Below are positions 34,831 through 43,133 of a DNA stretch of 64,000 nucleotides, piece by piece. The translations under genes and the position numbers were made by a program. The DNA is from Spirochaetales bacterium (lineage in GTDB: Bacteria > Spirochaetota > Spirochaetia > JABEVK01), in the NCBI GenBank assembly GCA_947478845.1, contig CANJXC010000003.1:241659-305658 (forward strand), given 5' to 3'. The stretch's first letter is position 1. Every line of letters starts with the position of its first letter. The notes under the pieces are model-generated. The model ran no database searches and was not told the origin of the DNA. It worked only from the letters and a program-made list of their open reading frames with translations.

Positions 34831-35898
34831 ATGGAGTTCGTAATTGTTGCCGGTAGTTCCCTCGCGCTCTTCTCGTGCCTGCTTCTTCTGGCCAAGCGAC
34901 CGCTGACCAGTTCCGAGGGTATCGGGATAGGTTTGTTGTTTACCCTTGTCGTGCCGATGCTCGAAAAGCTCGTTCTCGAGGGAACCCTAGGACTGCCCTA
35001 TTTCCGAACGGCGGTATTTTCGGGGTCGCCTTTGGCCTTTGGTCCGCTTCTTTACCTGTATGCCCGCTGCGTGATCGAGCCCGATAGCCTCCTGACCAAG
35101 CCCCTTTGGGGCCATTTTGTTCCGTTTGTCGTCTCTGTGGTGCTCTTTTTGGTGGGCAACTTTGTTCGGTTGTCCGACCTCACGAGTTTGTTTGCCGGAA
35201 TGGCCGTAATCACCTCGTTTCTGGTTTACACCTTCTGGATCGCTGTCAAACTGCGCCACTACCGACAAGGAATGAGGAACTACTTCTCTCACGATTCACT
35301 CGATAACAATCTGAAGTGGTTGGGTTGGATTACCTGGGCGTTTTTTGCTGCCTACGCCCTGGTGGTTCTCGGCGAGCCCGCGCTTGCCTTTCAGTCCACG
35401 GGTCGGGCGGATCTTTCGTACTTCCGCGATATCGGAACTCTGTTTTTTGTCGTGGCTTTTGGGTTCGGTGCCATCAAGCAGCCTTCCCTGTTCCGCGCGG
35501 CAATCGCCGAACCGGCGGCAAAAAAGTACGAACGTTCGGGGCTAGCAGGACAAGCGAGTCCGGCGCTATTGGCCCGCTTGGAAGAGCACATGCTCTTGGC
35601 CAAACCATGGCTTGACCCTGACCTCACTATCGAAGAACTTTCAGCCCAACTGGCGGTCGCTCGGCACCACATCACGCAAATCATCAACGAACAACTGGGC
35701 AAAAACTTCTACCGCTTCGTCAACGAGTACCGCGTCGAAGAAGTCAAACGGAAGATCGCAGGAGGCGAGGCCGACAGGCTCTCGCTCTTGGGGGTCGCCC
35801 TCGACGCAGGGTTCAATTCCAAATCGACGTTCAACGAAGCGTTCAAGAGCATCTTGGGCACCACACCCTCCGCGTACCGCAAAAGCGTCCGAACTTAG
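34831..35898 (+). CDS. Membrane-bound AraC-family transcriptional regulator
   Basis: 355 residues. The first 220 residues contain about seven hydrophobic helices with no signal peptide; residues about 250-355 are an AraC-type double HTH (TIEELSAQLAVARHHITQIINEQLGKNFYRFVNEYR, then GVALDAGFNSKSTFNEAFKSILGTTPSAYRK). This architecture, sensor in the membrane and DNA-binding domain in the cytoplasm, is known from uncharacterised regulators. The gene is divergent from an MFS transporter (101-bp gap). Its last codons are part of the 48-bp repeat that flanks the higBA module. Confidence 0.88.
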   Translation: MEFVIVAGSSLALFSCLLLLAKRPLTSSEGIGIGLLFTLVVPMLEKLVLEGTLGLPYFRTAVFSGSPLAFGPLLYLYARCVIEPDSLLTKPLWGHFVPFVVSVVLFLVGNFVRLSDLTSLFAGMAVITSFLVYTFWIAVKLRHYRQGMRNYFSHDSLDNNLKWLGWITWAFFAAYALVVLGEPALAFQSTGRADLSYFRDIGTLFFVVAFGFGAIKQPSLFRAAIAEPAAKKYERSGLAGQASPALLARLEEHMLLAKPWLDPDLTIEELSAQLAVARHHITQIINEQLGKNFYRFVNEYRVEEVKRKIAGGEADRLSLLGVALDAGFNSKSTFNEAFKSILGTTPSAYRKSVRT

Positions 35899-35915
35899 CG
35901 GGGCGGTCGATCGCG
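35868..35915. repeat. 48-bp direct repeat, copy 1
   Basis: Identical to 36604-36651. It contains the last codons and TAG of the AraC gene, then continues GCGGGGCGGTCGATCGCG. The two copies bracket higBA exactly. A related 29-nt core recurs at 42244-42272. Confidence 0.95.
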
Positions 35916-35924
35916 TTGAATTTT

Positions 35925-35978
35925 ATATCTCTATAAGAGATATGTCTGATTGACAGATATTGTGGTACTGGGTAGGAT
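35925..35978 (+). promoter_or_regulatory. higBA promoter and operator
   Basis: ATATCTCT/AGAGATAT (35925-35932 and 35936-35943) is a perfect 8-bp inverted repeat, a likely HigA site. TTGACA at 35950-35955, a 17-bp spacer and TAGGAT at 35973-35978 form the promoter. GTG 35985 is only 7 bases from the -10, so the transcript is probably leaderless or nearly so. Confidence 0.7.
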
Positions 35979-35984
35979 CTTCTT

Positions 35985-36266
35985 GTGATCAAGTCGTTTG
36001 GGGACTCTGAAACTGAGTCGATTTACCAGCAACGAAAATCGAGGAAGCTTCCGCCCGAGATTCAGGTTCGCGCCCTAGTGAAGCTGCTCATGATCGACGC
36101 AGCAACCATCGAGGCTGACTTCAGGGTTCCACCGTCGAATCGCTTTGAGCAGCTTTCCGGTCGACGGAACGGTTATTGCTCAATCCGAATCAATGATCAG
36201 TGGCGGATCATCTTCCAATTTGAAGACGGAGACGCTTTTGAAGTCAGCATCGTGGACTATCACTGA
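35985..36266 (+). CDS. higB: HigB-like toxin (RelE superfamily mRNA interferase)
   Basis: 93 residues. It begins MIKSFGDSETESIYQQRKSRKLP, and the C-terminal NRFEQLSGRRNGYCSIRINDQWRIIFQFEDGDAFEVSIVDYH is the HigB fold with the basic and aromatic residues that cut ribosome-bound mRNA. The start is GTG 35985. The antitoxin gene follows 13 bp downstream in the toxin-first order of higBA. The surrounding 700 bp is visibly more AT-rich than the neighbours and is bracketed by a perfect 48-bp repeat, signs of acquisition. Confidence 0.92.
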   Translation: MIKSFGDSETESIYQQRKSRKLPPEIQVRALVKLLMIDAATIEADFRVPPSNRFEQLSGRRNGYCSIRINDQWRIIFQFEDGDAFEVSIVDYH

Positions 36267-36279
36267 GGAGGGTACTTGT

Positions 36280-36585
36280 ATGCAACAGGAAGATTTGATT
36301 GCGACCCCGGGAATTGGCGACATTATCCGAGACGAGTTTCTTGTGCCGCTTGGAATCACGCCCTACCGACTTTCCAAGGAACTGAATGTCTCTACCAGTT
36401 CGATTCTGGATCTCGTCAATAACCGACGAAAAATCACGGTTGAAATGTCGCTTCGCCTGGCAAAGTACTTTGGCAATTCGCATCGGTTCTGGCTGAATCT
36501 CCAAAACGAACTTGAGGTCCGTGAGGCCAGATCTAGACTTTCAAAGGACTTGGACAACATTCATGTCTATTGTGCGACGGTGTGA
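36280..36585 (+). CDS. higA: HigA-like antitoxin (XRE family)
   Basis: 101 residues. An HTH_3/XRE domain (TPYRLSKELNVSTSSILDLVNNRRKITVEMSLRLAKYFGNSHRFWLNLQNELEVREA) typical of HigA/VapI antitoxins, which neutralise the toxin and repress the operon. ATG 36280 has GAGGAGG 7-9 bases upstream; the frame is open further 5' inside higB but that is the toxin's shadow. It should bind the inverted repeat upstream of higB. Confidence 0.93.
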   Translation: MQQEDLIATPGIGDIIRDEFLVPLGITPYRLSKELNVSTSSILDLVNNRRKITVEMSLRLAKYFGNSHRFWLNLQNELEVREARSRLSKDLDNIHVYCATV

Positions 36586-36603
36586 TTCTCTGAGAAAGAC
36601 GCT

Positions 36604-36651
36604 CTCCGCGTACCGCAAAAGCGTCCGAACTTAGCGGGGCGGTCGATCGCG
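36604..36651. repeat. 48-bp direct repeat, copy 2
   Basis: A perfect copy of 35868-35915 starting 19 bp after the higA stop. It includes an orphan duplicate of the last AraC codons. The unit from repeat to repeat is 736 bp and carries only higBA. Confidence 0.95.
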
Positions 36652-36672
36652 CCACCTCCAGGCAGTAATGTC

Positions 36673-36690
36673 CCTCCTGTACACGGGAGG
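36673..36690 (+). promoter_or_regulatory. Hairpin that hides the ribosome-binding site of the ABC ATPase gene
   Basis: CCTCCTG (36673-36679), loop TACA, CGGGAGG (36684-36690): seven pairs including one T-G wobble. The right arm is the GGGAGG ribosome site 4 bases before ATG 36695, so folding would block translation of the export operon's first gene. Confidence 0.65.
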
Positions 36691-36694
36691 TGAC

Positions 36695-37417
36695 ATGAAT
36701 CGAAATGGTTTGGAGAAAGCCGTCGTTTCCGTCCGGGGGGTCAAAAAGATGTACCCCCTTGGCAAGACCGAAGTCTGGGCCCTGCGGGGCATCGATTTTG
36801 ACCTGAGCCGGGGCGATTTTATCTCGATCGCGGGGCCTTCGGGCTCCGGAAAGACCACACTGCTCAACCTGCTAGGTTGCCTCGACACCCCCACCGAAGG
36901 CGAAGTGTTTCTCGAAGGCGTCTCGACCCGCAGTTTGGGAGACGACCAGATCACCGACCTGCGCCACCAGGTCATCGGCTTCATCTTCCAGTCGTTTAAC
37001 TTGATCCCAGTGCTCTCGGTGCGCGAAAACGTGGAGTTTCCGCTGCTGATTGGCACCCGTCGGCGGCCCGCTCCCGACCAACAATGGATCGACCATCTGA
37101 TCGAGGCGGTGGGGCTTTCCGACTGGAGGCTACACAAGCCAAATGAACTCTCTGGTGGCCAGCGCCAACGGGTCGCTATCGCTCGGTCGCTGGTAAACCG
37201 TCCCCGCATCGTCATTGCCGATGAACCCACTGCCAACCTCGACTCCAAGACCGGCGAAGCCATCATCGACCTGATGAAACGCATCAGCCATGAGCTTGGG
37301 ACTACCTTCATCTTTTCGACCCACGACCAGAGGATCGTCGACGTGGCCGACCACGTGATTCGCATCCTCGATGGGGTAGTGGTCGAAAACTCGCTGGCGT
37401 CGGGGGTCATGTTGTGA
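36695..37417 (+). CDS. ABC transporter ATP-binding protein, LolD/MacB type
   Basis: 240 residues. Walker A GPSGSGKTT, Q-loop FQSFNLIPVLSVRENVEFPL, signature LSGGQRQRVAIARSLVNRP, Walker B IVIADEPTANLD and H-loop STHD are complete. LolD-type ATPases power export of lipoproteins or other envelope substrates with FtsX-type permeases. ATG 36695 follows GGGAGGTGAC, a site that can be masked by a hairpin (36673-36690). The gene overlaps the first permease by 4 bp. Confidence 0.93.
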   Translation: MNRNGLEKAVVSVRGVKKMYPLGKTEVWALRGIDFDLSRGDFISIAGPSGSGKTTLLNLLGCLDTPTEGEVFLEGVSTRSLGDDQITDLRHQVIGFIFQSFNLIPVLSVRENVEFPLLIGTRRRPAPDQQWIDHLIEAVGLSDWRLHKPNELSGGQRQRVAIARSLVNRPRIVIADEPTANLDSKTGEAIIDLMKRISHELGTTFIFSTHDQRIVDVADHVIRILDGVVVENSLASGVML

Positions 37418-38865
37418 AGTGGCCGGTGTTATGGACTATTGCCTACCGGAACCTAGCCGAACACCGGCGCCGAACCCTGAGCGTCGGGGGAATCATGGCC
37501 CTGGGCCTCGCCCTGGTCATCGTGGGCAATGGCTTTCTCGATGCGGCCACCGAAGGGCTGCGCCAGTCGTACCGAGATAAGTATACCGGAGACGTGTTTT
37601 TGGCCGCGCCCACCAAGGCTTCCATTACTGTCTTTGGATCCGACGCAGGGCCAAACTCCGAGAAGGTGGCGCCCCTGTCTGGCTTTTCAAAGGTTGAAAT
37701 GGTGCTAAACGCGTCGAGTCTGGTGGCACATTGGAGCGGGCAGAACGTTGCGCGAGTGTTGTTGCTCGTGGGGGAAAAGGCCAGCGCAATGGTCCAGGTG
37801 CTGGGGATTGACCCTGATCGCTATCAGGCCGCTTTTCCCCAGACTCTCAGCTTTGAGCAGGGCGGATATTGGAAAACTGGCGACCGTGGCCTGATTTTGA
37901 ACGCCGGCACCCTCGCATCGTTAAACAAGCGAGCCGGGACAACGCTTGGGCTCGGCGACAAACTCAATGTGTCGCTGGCAGTGGCCGGGGGCAAGATCGT
38001 GGAACTGCCACTGGTGGGCATTACGGCCAACCCTGTGGCTCAGGGGCCTCTGGCGCAAATCGGTTGGTGCGATAGCAACAGCCTTCGTTTGCTCAAGGGT
38101 TACACCGTCGAAGCTTCGGCGACACCGGCGACTCCTGCGGCAACCCCCTCGGCTTCGGTGCTGGATGAGGAAGCGTTGTTCTCGGGCGATTCAACCCAGC
38201 TCGCAGGTTCCTCGGGCGTCAACCTTGACACCATCACCTCCGGTGGCATCGGTCGACCAGTACCCCTCAGCGCCGACCCCAACGCCTGGGAAATCGTGAC
38301 CGTGGGCCTGAAAACCGGCGTGGATTCCGAGGCCGCAGGTAAGATTCTGTCGAAAGCTTTGGCGGAAGCAGGCGCCGAAGTTCAGGTGCAAGACTGGCTT
38401 GTCGGCGCTGGAAGAAGCGCCACCCCCGTGGTGGCGATGAAGTCGGCTTTTAGTCTAGTGATCTTGGTGATCGCTTTAGTGGCGGTATTCATCGTCACCA
38501 ACGCGCTGCTCATCTCGGTTTCCGAACGAACCTCCGAAATCGGCACGATGCGTGCCCTTGGTGGGCGCCGAAGCGTAATCCGCAACCTCATTTTGCTCGA
38601 GGTGCTCTTTCTGGGGGTGGCGGCGGGGGCCGTAGGCGTAGTCCTCGCTTGGCTTGTCTTGGGCTTTGCCAACGGTATTGGGCTTGCAGTGGACTCGACG
38701 TTCCTGCAGATGCTGTTCTCGGGCAAGCAGGTCAAACCCGTCCTCTCGCCCTTGGGCTCGTTGTTGGCGTGGGCCCAAATGGTGGCTGTGGCGCTTTTAG
38801 CTGGGTTGTACCCCGCACAAACCGCCCTGAGCCTAAGCCCCCTGAAAGCTATCCAGGCAGACTGA
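37414..38865 (+). CDS. ABC transporter permease, FtsX/LolC-E type (first)
   Basis: 483 residues. An N-terminal membrane helix (about 25-45), a large periplasmic domain of about 300 residues, and three C-terminal helices with the FtsX block SERTSEIGTMRALGGRRSVIRNLILLEVLFLG. The periplasmic part holds an Ala/Pro/Thr-rich insert near residues 230-250. GTG 37414 overlaps the ATPase stop (GTGA). It pairs with the next permease to form a heterodimeric exporter. Confidence 0.9.
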   Translation: MKWPVLWTIAYRNLAEHRRRTLSVGGIMALGLALVIVGNGFLDAATEGLRQSYRDKYTGDVFLAAPTKASITVFGSDAGPNSEKVAPLSGFSKVEMVLNASSLVAHWSGQNVARVLLLVGEKASAMVQVLGIDPDRYQAAFPQTLSFEQGGYWKTGDRGLILNAGTLASLNKRAGTTLGLGDKLNVSLAVAGGKIVELPLVGITANPVAQGPLAQIGWCDSNSLRLLKGYTVEASATPATPAATPSASVLDEEALFSGDSTQLAGSSGVNLDTITSGGIGRPVPLSADPNAWEIVTVGLKTGVDSEAAGKILSKALAEAGAEVQVQDWLVGAGRSATPVVAMKSAFSLVILVIALVAVFIVTNALLISVSERTSEIGTMRALGGRRSVIRNLILLEVLFLGVAAGAVGVVLAWLVLGFANGIGLAVDSTFLQMLFSGKQVKPVLSPLGSLLAWAQMVAVALLAGLYPAQTALSLSPLKAIQAD

Positions 38866-38880
38866 ACCAAGGAGATTCCT

Positions 38881-40197
38881 GTGAACTTGATTGCTCTCGC
38901 ATTTCGCAACCTTGTCCGCCAGAAGCGCCGGACGAGCCTCTTGGCTTTCGCCGTTGCCGTAGGGTTTGCGGCAGTGGCCCTCCTATTGGGCCTAACCGGC
39001 GGCATGTCCGACAACCTCAAGGAAAACATGACCCGTGCGCACGGTGGACACGTTTTTATCAAGGCTGAGGTGTGGAACGCCAACGGCAAGGTCATTTCGG
39101 CGCTCACACCGACCGCTGAACTCGACGCTGCCATCGCGACACAAGGCAATCTTGTCAAATCTTTCCATCGCCGATCGTCGGTAGAAACGACATTGATCTT
39201 TGGTTCGAAGTCGGCGCAAACCCGCCTCATCGGCCTCGAATGGGAAAGGGAGACCGACGTTCAAGCGGGTCTGACCGCCACCGCTGGAACCCTTCCTTCG
39301 AGCTTGGGCCAAGGGCAGGTGGTGCTCAACTCGGGCACCGCCATTCGCTTGGGAGTTCAACCCGGCGACAGCTTGCTCCTTAAGTTCAATACCCTCGACG
39401 GCCAGCAGAGCGTGCTCGACGTCACTGTGGCCGCCGTGGCCCAAAGTGACTCAAGCGGGTTGTTCGGTTCCGACAGCTACCTGGCTTTGGCGCAGGCCGG
39501 TCAAATGCTGGGCCTGGAACAGGGGCAGTTTCAAGCGCTGAACCTAACCCTCAACGATCTGAATCAACAAACCAAGGTCGCGGCCAGTCTGGAACAAACG
39601 CTGGCAGCGGTAGCTAAGGTAAAGTTCAGGCGCGACACGAAAACCGAAAACGACCCCTCTCAGATGGACCTCGGGAACGAGGGCCCAGAGGTTCGGTGGT
39701 CGGGTCCCCGGTACTCAGTGAGTATACTCGACGACTTTTTGTCGATGTTCACCTCGCTTTTTTCCACCATTCAATCGCTTTCGCTGGTGATCTTTATTGT
39801 CCTGATGTCCGTCATCGTGCTGGGTATTTCGAACACCTTCCGCATGATTCTCAGCGAACGCACCGTCGAGATCGGCACCCTAAGGGCCATCGGACTCCGC
39901 AAAAAGGGAATCCTGGTCGTCTTTCTGGGAGAAGCCGCCGCCGTTCTCGCCCTGGGTCTGGTTGGCGGTGCCGTGCTGGCCCTTTTGGTAGGAGCAATCC
40001 TGTCGTGGGGCACCTTCGACCTAGGCAACACCCTAGGCATCTTTTTGTCGCGCGGAAAGCTCCGCTTCGTGCCCGAACTTTCGCAAGTCCTCGCCGCGGC
40101 TGTTTTGATTTTTGCTTCCGGCCTTGTGGCCGCGTGGCGACCGGCACGAGCCGCCGCCAACCTACTTCCTGCTGCCGCCCTCAGGAGCCACCAATGA
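38881..40197 (+). CDS. ABC transporter permease, FtsX/LolC-E type (second)
   Basis: 438 residues. Same plan as its neighbour: RNLVRQKRRTSLLAFAVAVGFAAVALLLG near the N-terminus, a periplasmic domain, and the C-terminal ISNTFRMILSERTVEIGTLRAIGLRKKGIL block. GTG 38881 has AAGGAG 6-7 bases upstream. The two permeases are only distantly alike, as in LolCE. Its TGA overlaps the LolA-like gene by 4 bp, so ATPase, two permeases and periplasmic carrier are translationally linked. Confidence 0.9.
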   Translation: MNLIALAFRNLVRQKRRTSLLAFAVAVGFAAVALLLGLTGGMSDNLKENMTRAHGGHVFIKAEVWNANGKVISALTPTAELDAAIATQGNLVKSFHRRSSVETTLIFGSKSAQTRLIGLEWERETDVQAGLTATAGTLPSSLGQGQVVLNSGTAIRLGVQPGDSLLLKFNTLDGQQSVLDVTVAAVAQSDSSGLFGSDSYLALAQAGQMLGLEQGQFQALNLTLNDLNQQTKVAASLEQTLAAVAKVKFRRDTKTENDPSQMDLGNEGPEVRWSGPRYSVSILDDFLSMFTSLFSTIQSLSLVIFIVLMSVIVLGISNTFRMILSERTVEIGTLRAIGLRKKGILVVFLGEAAAVLALGLVGGAVLALLVGAILSWGTFDLGNTLGIFLSRGKLRFVPELSQVLAAAVLIFASGLVAAWRPARAAANLLPAAALRSHQ

Positions 40198-40943
40198 AGC
40201 ACCTCATTCTGCTATGGGTCACGACCCTCGTGGTGCCGCCCTTCGCCTTTGCCCAAACCATGGATTTTGCCAAACTGTTGGCGCAGGTCGACAAGGCCAC
40301 CGATTTCGATGACGTGGACTGTTCTGCGGTCGTCCAGCTCAAAAAGACCGACCCGGAAAACGGGAACTCCGACGAAACCTTCGCCATCTTCCGCCGCGAT
40401 GCCAAAAGTACCTTCACTATTTTGCAGCTTTCCCCAGAAGCCAAAAAGGGGACGGGGTACCTCAAAAACGGGGAGGATCTCTACACCTACGACCCCAGCA
40501 GCCGCAAGTTCAGCTTCACCTCGATGAAAGACAGCTTTTCCGGTAGCGACGCCCGTAACTCCGACATGGAAAAGTCCACCCTCGCCGCCGACTACAAGGT
40601 GACGGGCTCCACTTCGGGCACCCTGGGCAAGTTCGACGTCTGGATCCTCGAGCTCGAAGCGGTGAACACAGGTGTGACCTATGCCAAACAAAAGCTCTGG
40701 GTCAACAAAGCCAACAGCACCGCCCTCAAAGCGGAGGAGTCGAGCCCCAATGGCCGGTTGCTACGGACCAGCCTCTTCCCCTCGTACGCCAAAGTTGGAT
40801 CCAAGCTCATCGCCATCCGCAAGATCTACGTGGATGCCCTGGTAACCGGCAAACGCACCGAAATGACCATTTCAGACGCTTCGGTCAAGACTTTGTCGGA
40901 CGAAATCTTCACCAAAGCCTTTCTGGAAAAGGCCACCAACTAG
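40194..40943 (+). CDS. LolA-like outer-membrane lipoprotein-sorting protein
   Basis: 249 residues. MKHLILLWVTTLVVPPFAFAQ is a Sec signal peptide without lipobox. The mature part resembles the outer membrane lipoprotein-sorting protein family (LolA-like half-barrel): DVDCSAVVQLKKTDPENG, then GTGYLKNGEDLYTYDPSSRKFSFTS and the TLGKFDVWILEL and KLWVNKANSTALKAEE strands. It would carry a lipidated or hydrophobic substrate from the FtsX permeases to the outer membrane. ATG 40194 overlaps the permease stop; GGAG lies upstream. Confidence 0.85.
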   Translation: MKHLILLWVTTLVVPPFAFAQTMDFAKLLAQVDKATDFDDVDCSAVVQLKKTDPENGNSDETFAIFRRDAKSTFTILQLSPEAKKGTGYLKNGEDLYTYDPSSRKFSFTSMKDSFSGSDARNSDMEKSTLAADYKVTGSTSGTLGKFDVWILELEAVNTGVTYAKQKLWVNKANSTALKAEESSPNGRLLRTSLFPSYAKVGSKLIAIRKIYVDALVTGKRTEMTISDASVKTLSDEIFTKAFLEKATN

Positions 40944-40955
40944 GAGCCCCCCAAC

Positions 40956-42242
40956 GTGAAACCTCCGATGAGAATCCTCCCCGCAGTTTGTTTCGTAGCC
41001 CTTTTGGCCTTGAGGTCTGTCCCCGTTTATGGCCAGACGCCTGACGACGCCCTGTTCGACGCCCCCGAGGCCGGCGTCGCCGCCGAGCCTGCCGCCCCGG
41101 CGGTCGATGTGGCCGGGAAGTTTTTGGGGACAGAGCTCAAAACCAGCCTTTTTGGTGAGCTCAGTACCCGGGCAACCGCGACTTGGACGGAAGACGACCC
41201 CGTCCTTTCTCAGTCGCTGTCGCTTGACCTTGGCCTGACGGCTCGGCCGGACGAGAATCTGCGTATTGGTGCGAAGTCTAGTTGGAGCTTTGACCCCGGC
41301 ACCGAAACGGCGAGCTTCCACGTCAGTGAGGCCTTTGCAGACTTTCAAGGCGGCGAGAGCGCCTATTTCCGGGTGGGCAAGCAGTTCCTTTCGTGGGGAA
41401 AAGGCCTCTACTACAGCCCAGCGGACGTGCTGAGCTTGTCGGTTATCGACCCTGCCGACACCGGTGCAAGCCGCGAAGGTCCCACCGCGTTCAAGGCCTC
41501 GCTCGAGGCGGGTGCGCTGGGCACCTATCAGGCCGTAATTTCCACAGAGGCGGTGATGGTGGGCTCTGATGTGACATTTTCGGCGCTGGCTACCTGGGTG
41601 GTCGCCGGTACCGAGTTGGCCGCAGGGGGTTTTTACCAGGCGTCGAAAGACAAATCGCCCCGACTCTTCGCCACCACGGTGTTCCGACTGCTGAACCTCG
41701 ATTGGTACACCGAGTCGGTGTTGTTGTGGGGCAATGATCAAAACCGCGTTGCCGACAACGGCCTCGGTGGTTTGGTGGTCGAAACCAACGACGGTAATCT
41801 ACTGACGCAGCAAACGGTAGGCTTTAGTTATAGCAAAGACGACTCGGAAAAGCGCTTCGCCCTCAGTGCCTCCGGTCAGTACTACTACAACGGCACCGGC
41901 GATGGCACCCACTACGTAGCCGGGAGCCTAGGGCTTTCCAAGCTCGGCGGGTCTACCTTTTCGGTATCGTGCTCAGGCCTCGACTCGCTCTCCGAGGATT
42001 CGTGGCAGCTCAGTCCCCGCCTCGGTTGGGTCGCCAGCCCCGACCTAACCTTCGCAGCCGGTGGAACTTGGTACCACGGTGCATCGAAGTCGGAATATGC
42101 GCCCTTGGGTGCGCTGAGCTCATGGCAGGCCGAAGCCAAACTGTACTCCCACCTCACAGTGACCGGCACCGGCCCGCTGCCCGGCTCGGAAGACGAGATT
42201 GATCCGCAACTGAAAGTCACGTTTAGCGGGTTCGCCTTTTGA
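40956..42242 (+). CDS. Probable outer-membrane beta-barrel protein
   Basis: 428 residues. The signal peptide ends near VPVYGQ; a short Ala/Pro-rich linker follows, then many alternating hydrophobic/polar strands (RIGAKSSWSF, FALSASGQYYY, KLYSHLTVTG) and a C-terminal Phe (LKVTFSGFAF), the outer-membrane insertion mark. It may be the outer-membrane partner or cargo acceptor of the export system. GTG 40956 has AGGAG 9 bases upstream; ATG 40968 is an alternative. It lies 12 bp after the LolA-like gene, so it is in the same operon. Confidence 0.72.
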   Translation: MKPPMRILPAVCFVALLALRSVPVYGQTPDDALFDAPEAGVAAEPAAPAVDVAGKFLGTELKTSLFGELSTRATATWTEDDPVLSQSLSLDLGLTARPDENLRIGAKSSWSFDPGTETASFHVSEAFADFQGGESAYFRVGKQFLSWGKGLYYSPADVLSLSVIDPADTGASREGPTAFKASLEAGALGTYQAVISTEAVMVGSDVTFSALATWVVAGTELAAGGFYQASKDKSPRLFATTVFRLLNLDWYTESVLLWGNDQNRVADNGLGGLVVETNDGNLLTQQTVGFSYSKDDSEKRFALSASGQYYYNGTGDGTHYVAGSLGLSKLGGSTFSVSCSGLDSLSEDSWQLSPRLGWVASPDLTFAAGGTWYHGASKSEYAPLGALSSWQAEAKLYSHLTVTGTGPLPGSEDEIDPQLKVTFSGFAF

Positions 42243-42243
42243 T

Positions 42244-42272
42244 AAAGCGTCCGGCCTTAGCGGGGCGGTCGA
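42244..42272. repeat. 29-nt dispersed repeat (third copy of the core of the higBA-flanking repeat)
   Basis: AAAGCGTCCG, then two variable bases, then CTTAGCGGGGCGGTCGA, matching 27 of 29 positions with 35882-35910 and the copy inside 36604-36651. It starts 2 bp after the stop of the beta-barrel gene, so again at a gene end. Confidence 0.85.
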
Positions 42273-42337
42273 AGTGCAACCCAAGGCACACGTAAGTTGG
42301 GCTCAGGCGCCCAAGGCGGCGATTCCCAGGAGGGAAA

Positions 42338-43102
42338 ATGACGAAACTATTCCAACGGCTTTTGCTGGCGGCCGTTGCCCTGCTTGCCAACTCACTCACC
42401 GCCCAGGACGCTCCCCCGCAAGGCCCGGGCCAGGGCCCTGGCCCGGGCTTTATCTTTTCCCAGGCCGTGGGGGCCCAGTACGACAGCAAGGCGGGGTTCG
42501 TTCCGACCTACCAGGTGGAGCTCACCGCTCCCCTCGTTCGAAAGCAAGACCTGATGGTCGAAGCGAAGCTGGTCAACGACTTTGCCGTCCTGGCCGACAA
42601 ACTCGACCTGTCGCTGGCAACGCGCTTCCGGCTCGCTCCTTGGCTGAGTGCCTCGCTCGAGACGCCGTTTTCGCTGACCTACCGGGCACCCACCGACTTC
42701 AGCGGGCAAGTTGCCGCTGCGGCCAAGCTCGCGGTCAGTAACCGCACGGAGTCCGAGGACCGCCCGGGTCGCGGAGCACCGGGTTCCGTCCAATCGGGTT
42801 GGGTGCTGGGCGCCGAGTTGTCGGCGACGGCGACCGCCGGTTGGAGCACGACACTGCAGGCAGCCATGCCTGCCTACCTCGCCGCCGCGCAGTTTGAGCT
42901 CGGCTACCAAGGCGTTGTTTCGCCCAACTTGAAAGTTGTCGCCACGGCGGACCTTGGCGAGTTGACCCTCAGTGACGTGAAAAGTGTCGCGAGTTTGGCC
43001 TTCAACTGGGACCACCTCTTGGCCAACCTCGCCGTAAGTGCCTCGCAGCTGGCCACTCAGCCTGTTTTTGCCTGCACCGTTGGTGTTGGGTACCGATTCT
43101 AA
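42338..43102 (+). CDS. Probable outer-membrane beta-barrel protein, small
   Basis: 254 residues. The signal peptide ends near SLTAQ, followed by a Gly/Pro/Gln stretch (about residues 27-37). The rest is alternating strands (YQVELTAPLV, VEAKLVNDF, ASLETPFSLTYRA) and ends VGVGYRF with C-terminal Phe, as in outer-membrane proteins. ATG 42338 follows CAGGAGGGAAA. Between the two barrels lies the dispersed 29-nt repeat. Function unknown; it precedes the multicopper oxidase by 31 bp. Confidence 0.68.
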   Translation: MTKLFQRLLLAAVALLANSLTAQDAPPQGPGQGPGPGFIFSQAVGAQYDSKAGFVPTYQVELTAPLVRKQDLMVEAKLVNDFAVLADKLDLSLATRFRLAPWLSASLETPFSLTYRAPTDFSGQVAAAAKLAVSNRTESEDRPGRGAPGSVQSGWVLGAELSATATAGWSTTLQAAMPAYLAAAQFELGYQGVVSPNLKVVATADLGELTLSDVKSVASLAFNWDHLLANLAVSASQLATQPVFACTVGVGYRF

Positions 43103-43133
43103 ATTAGACCTCGCAGTCACTTGGAGAAAACCC

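Noticed and set aside
35868-36651. 48-bp repeats as the start of a CRISPR array
   Set aside because: Only two copies, separated by a complete higBA pair of 688 bp; no cas genes and no spacer-sized gaps.
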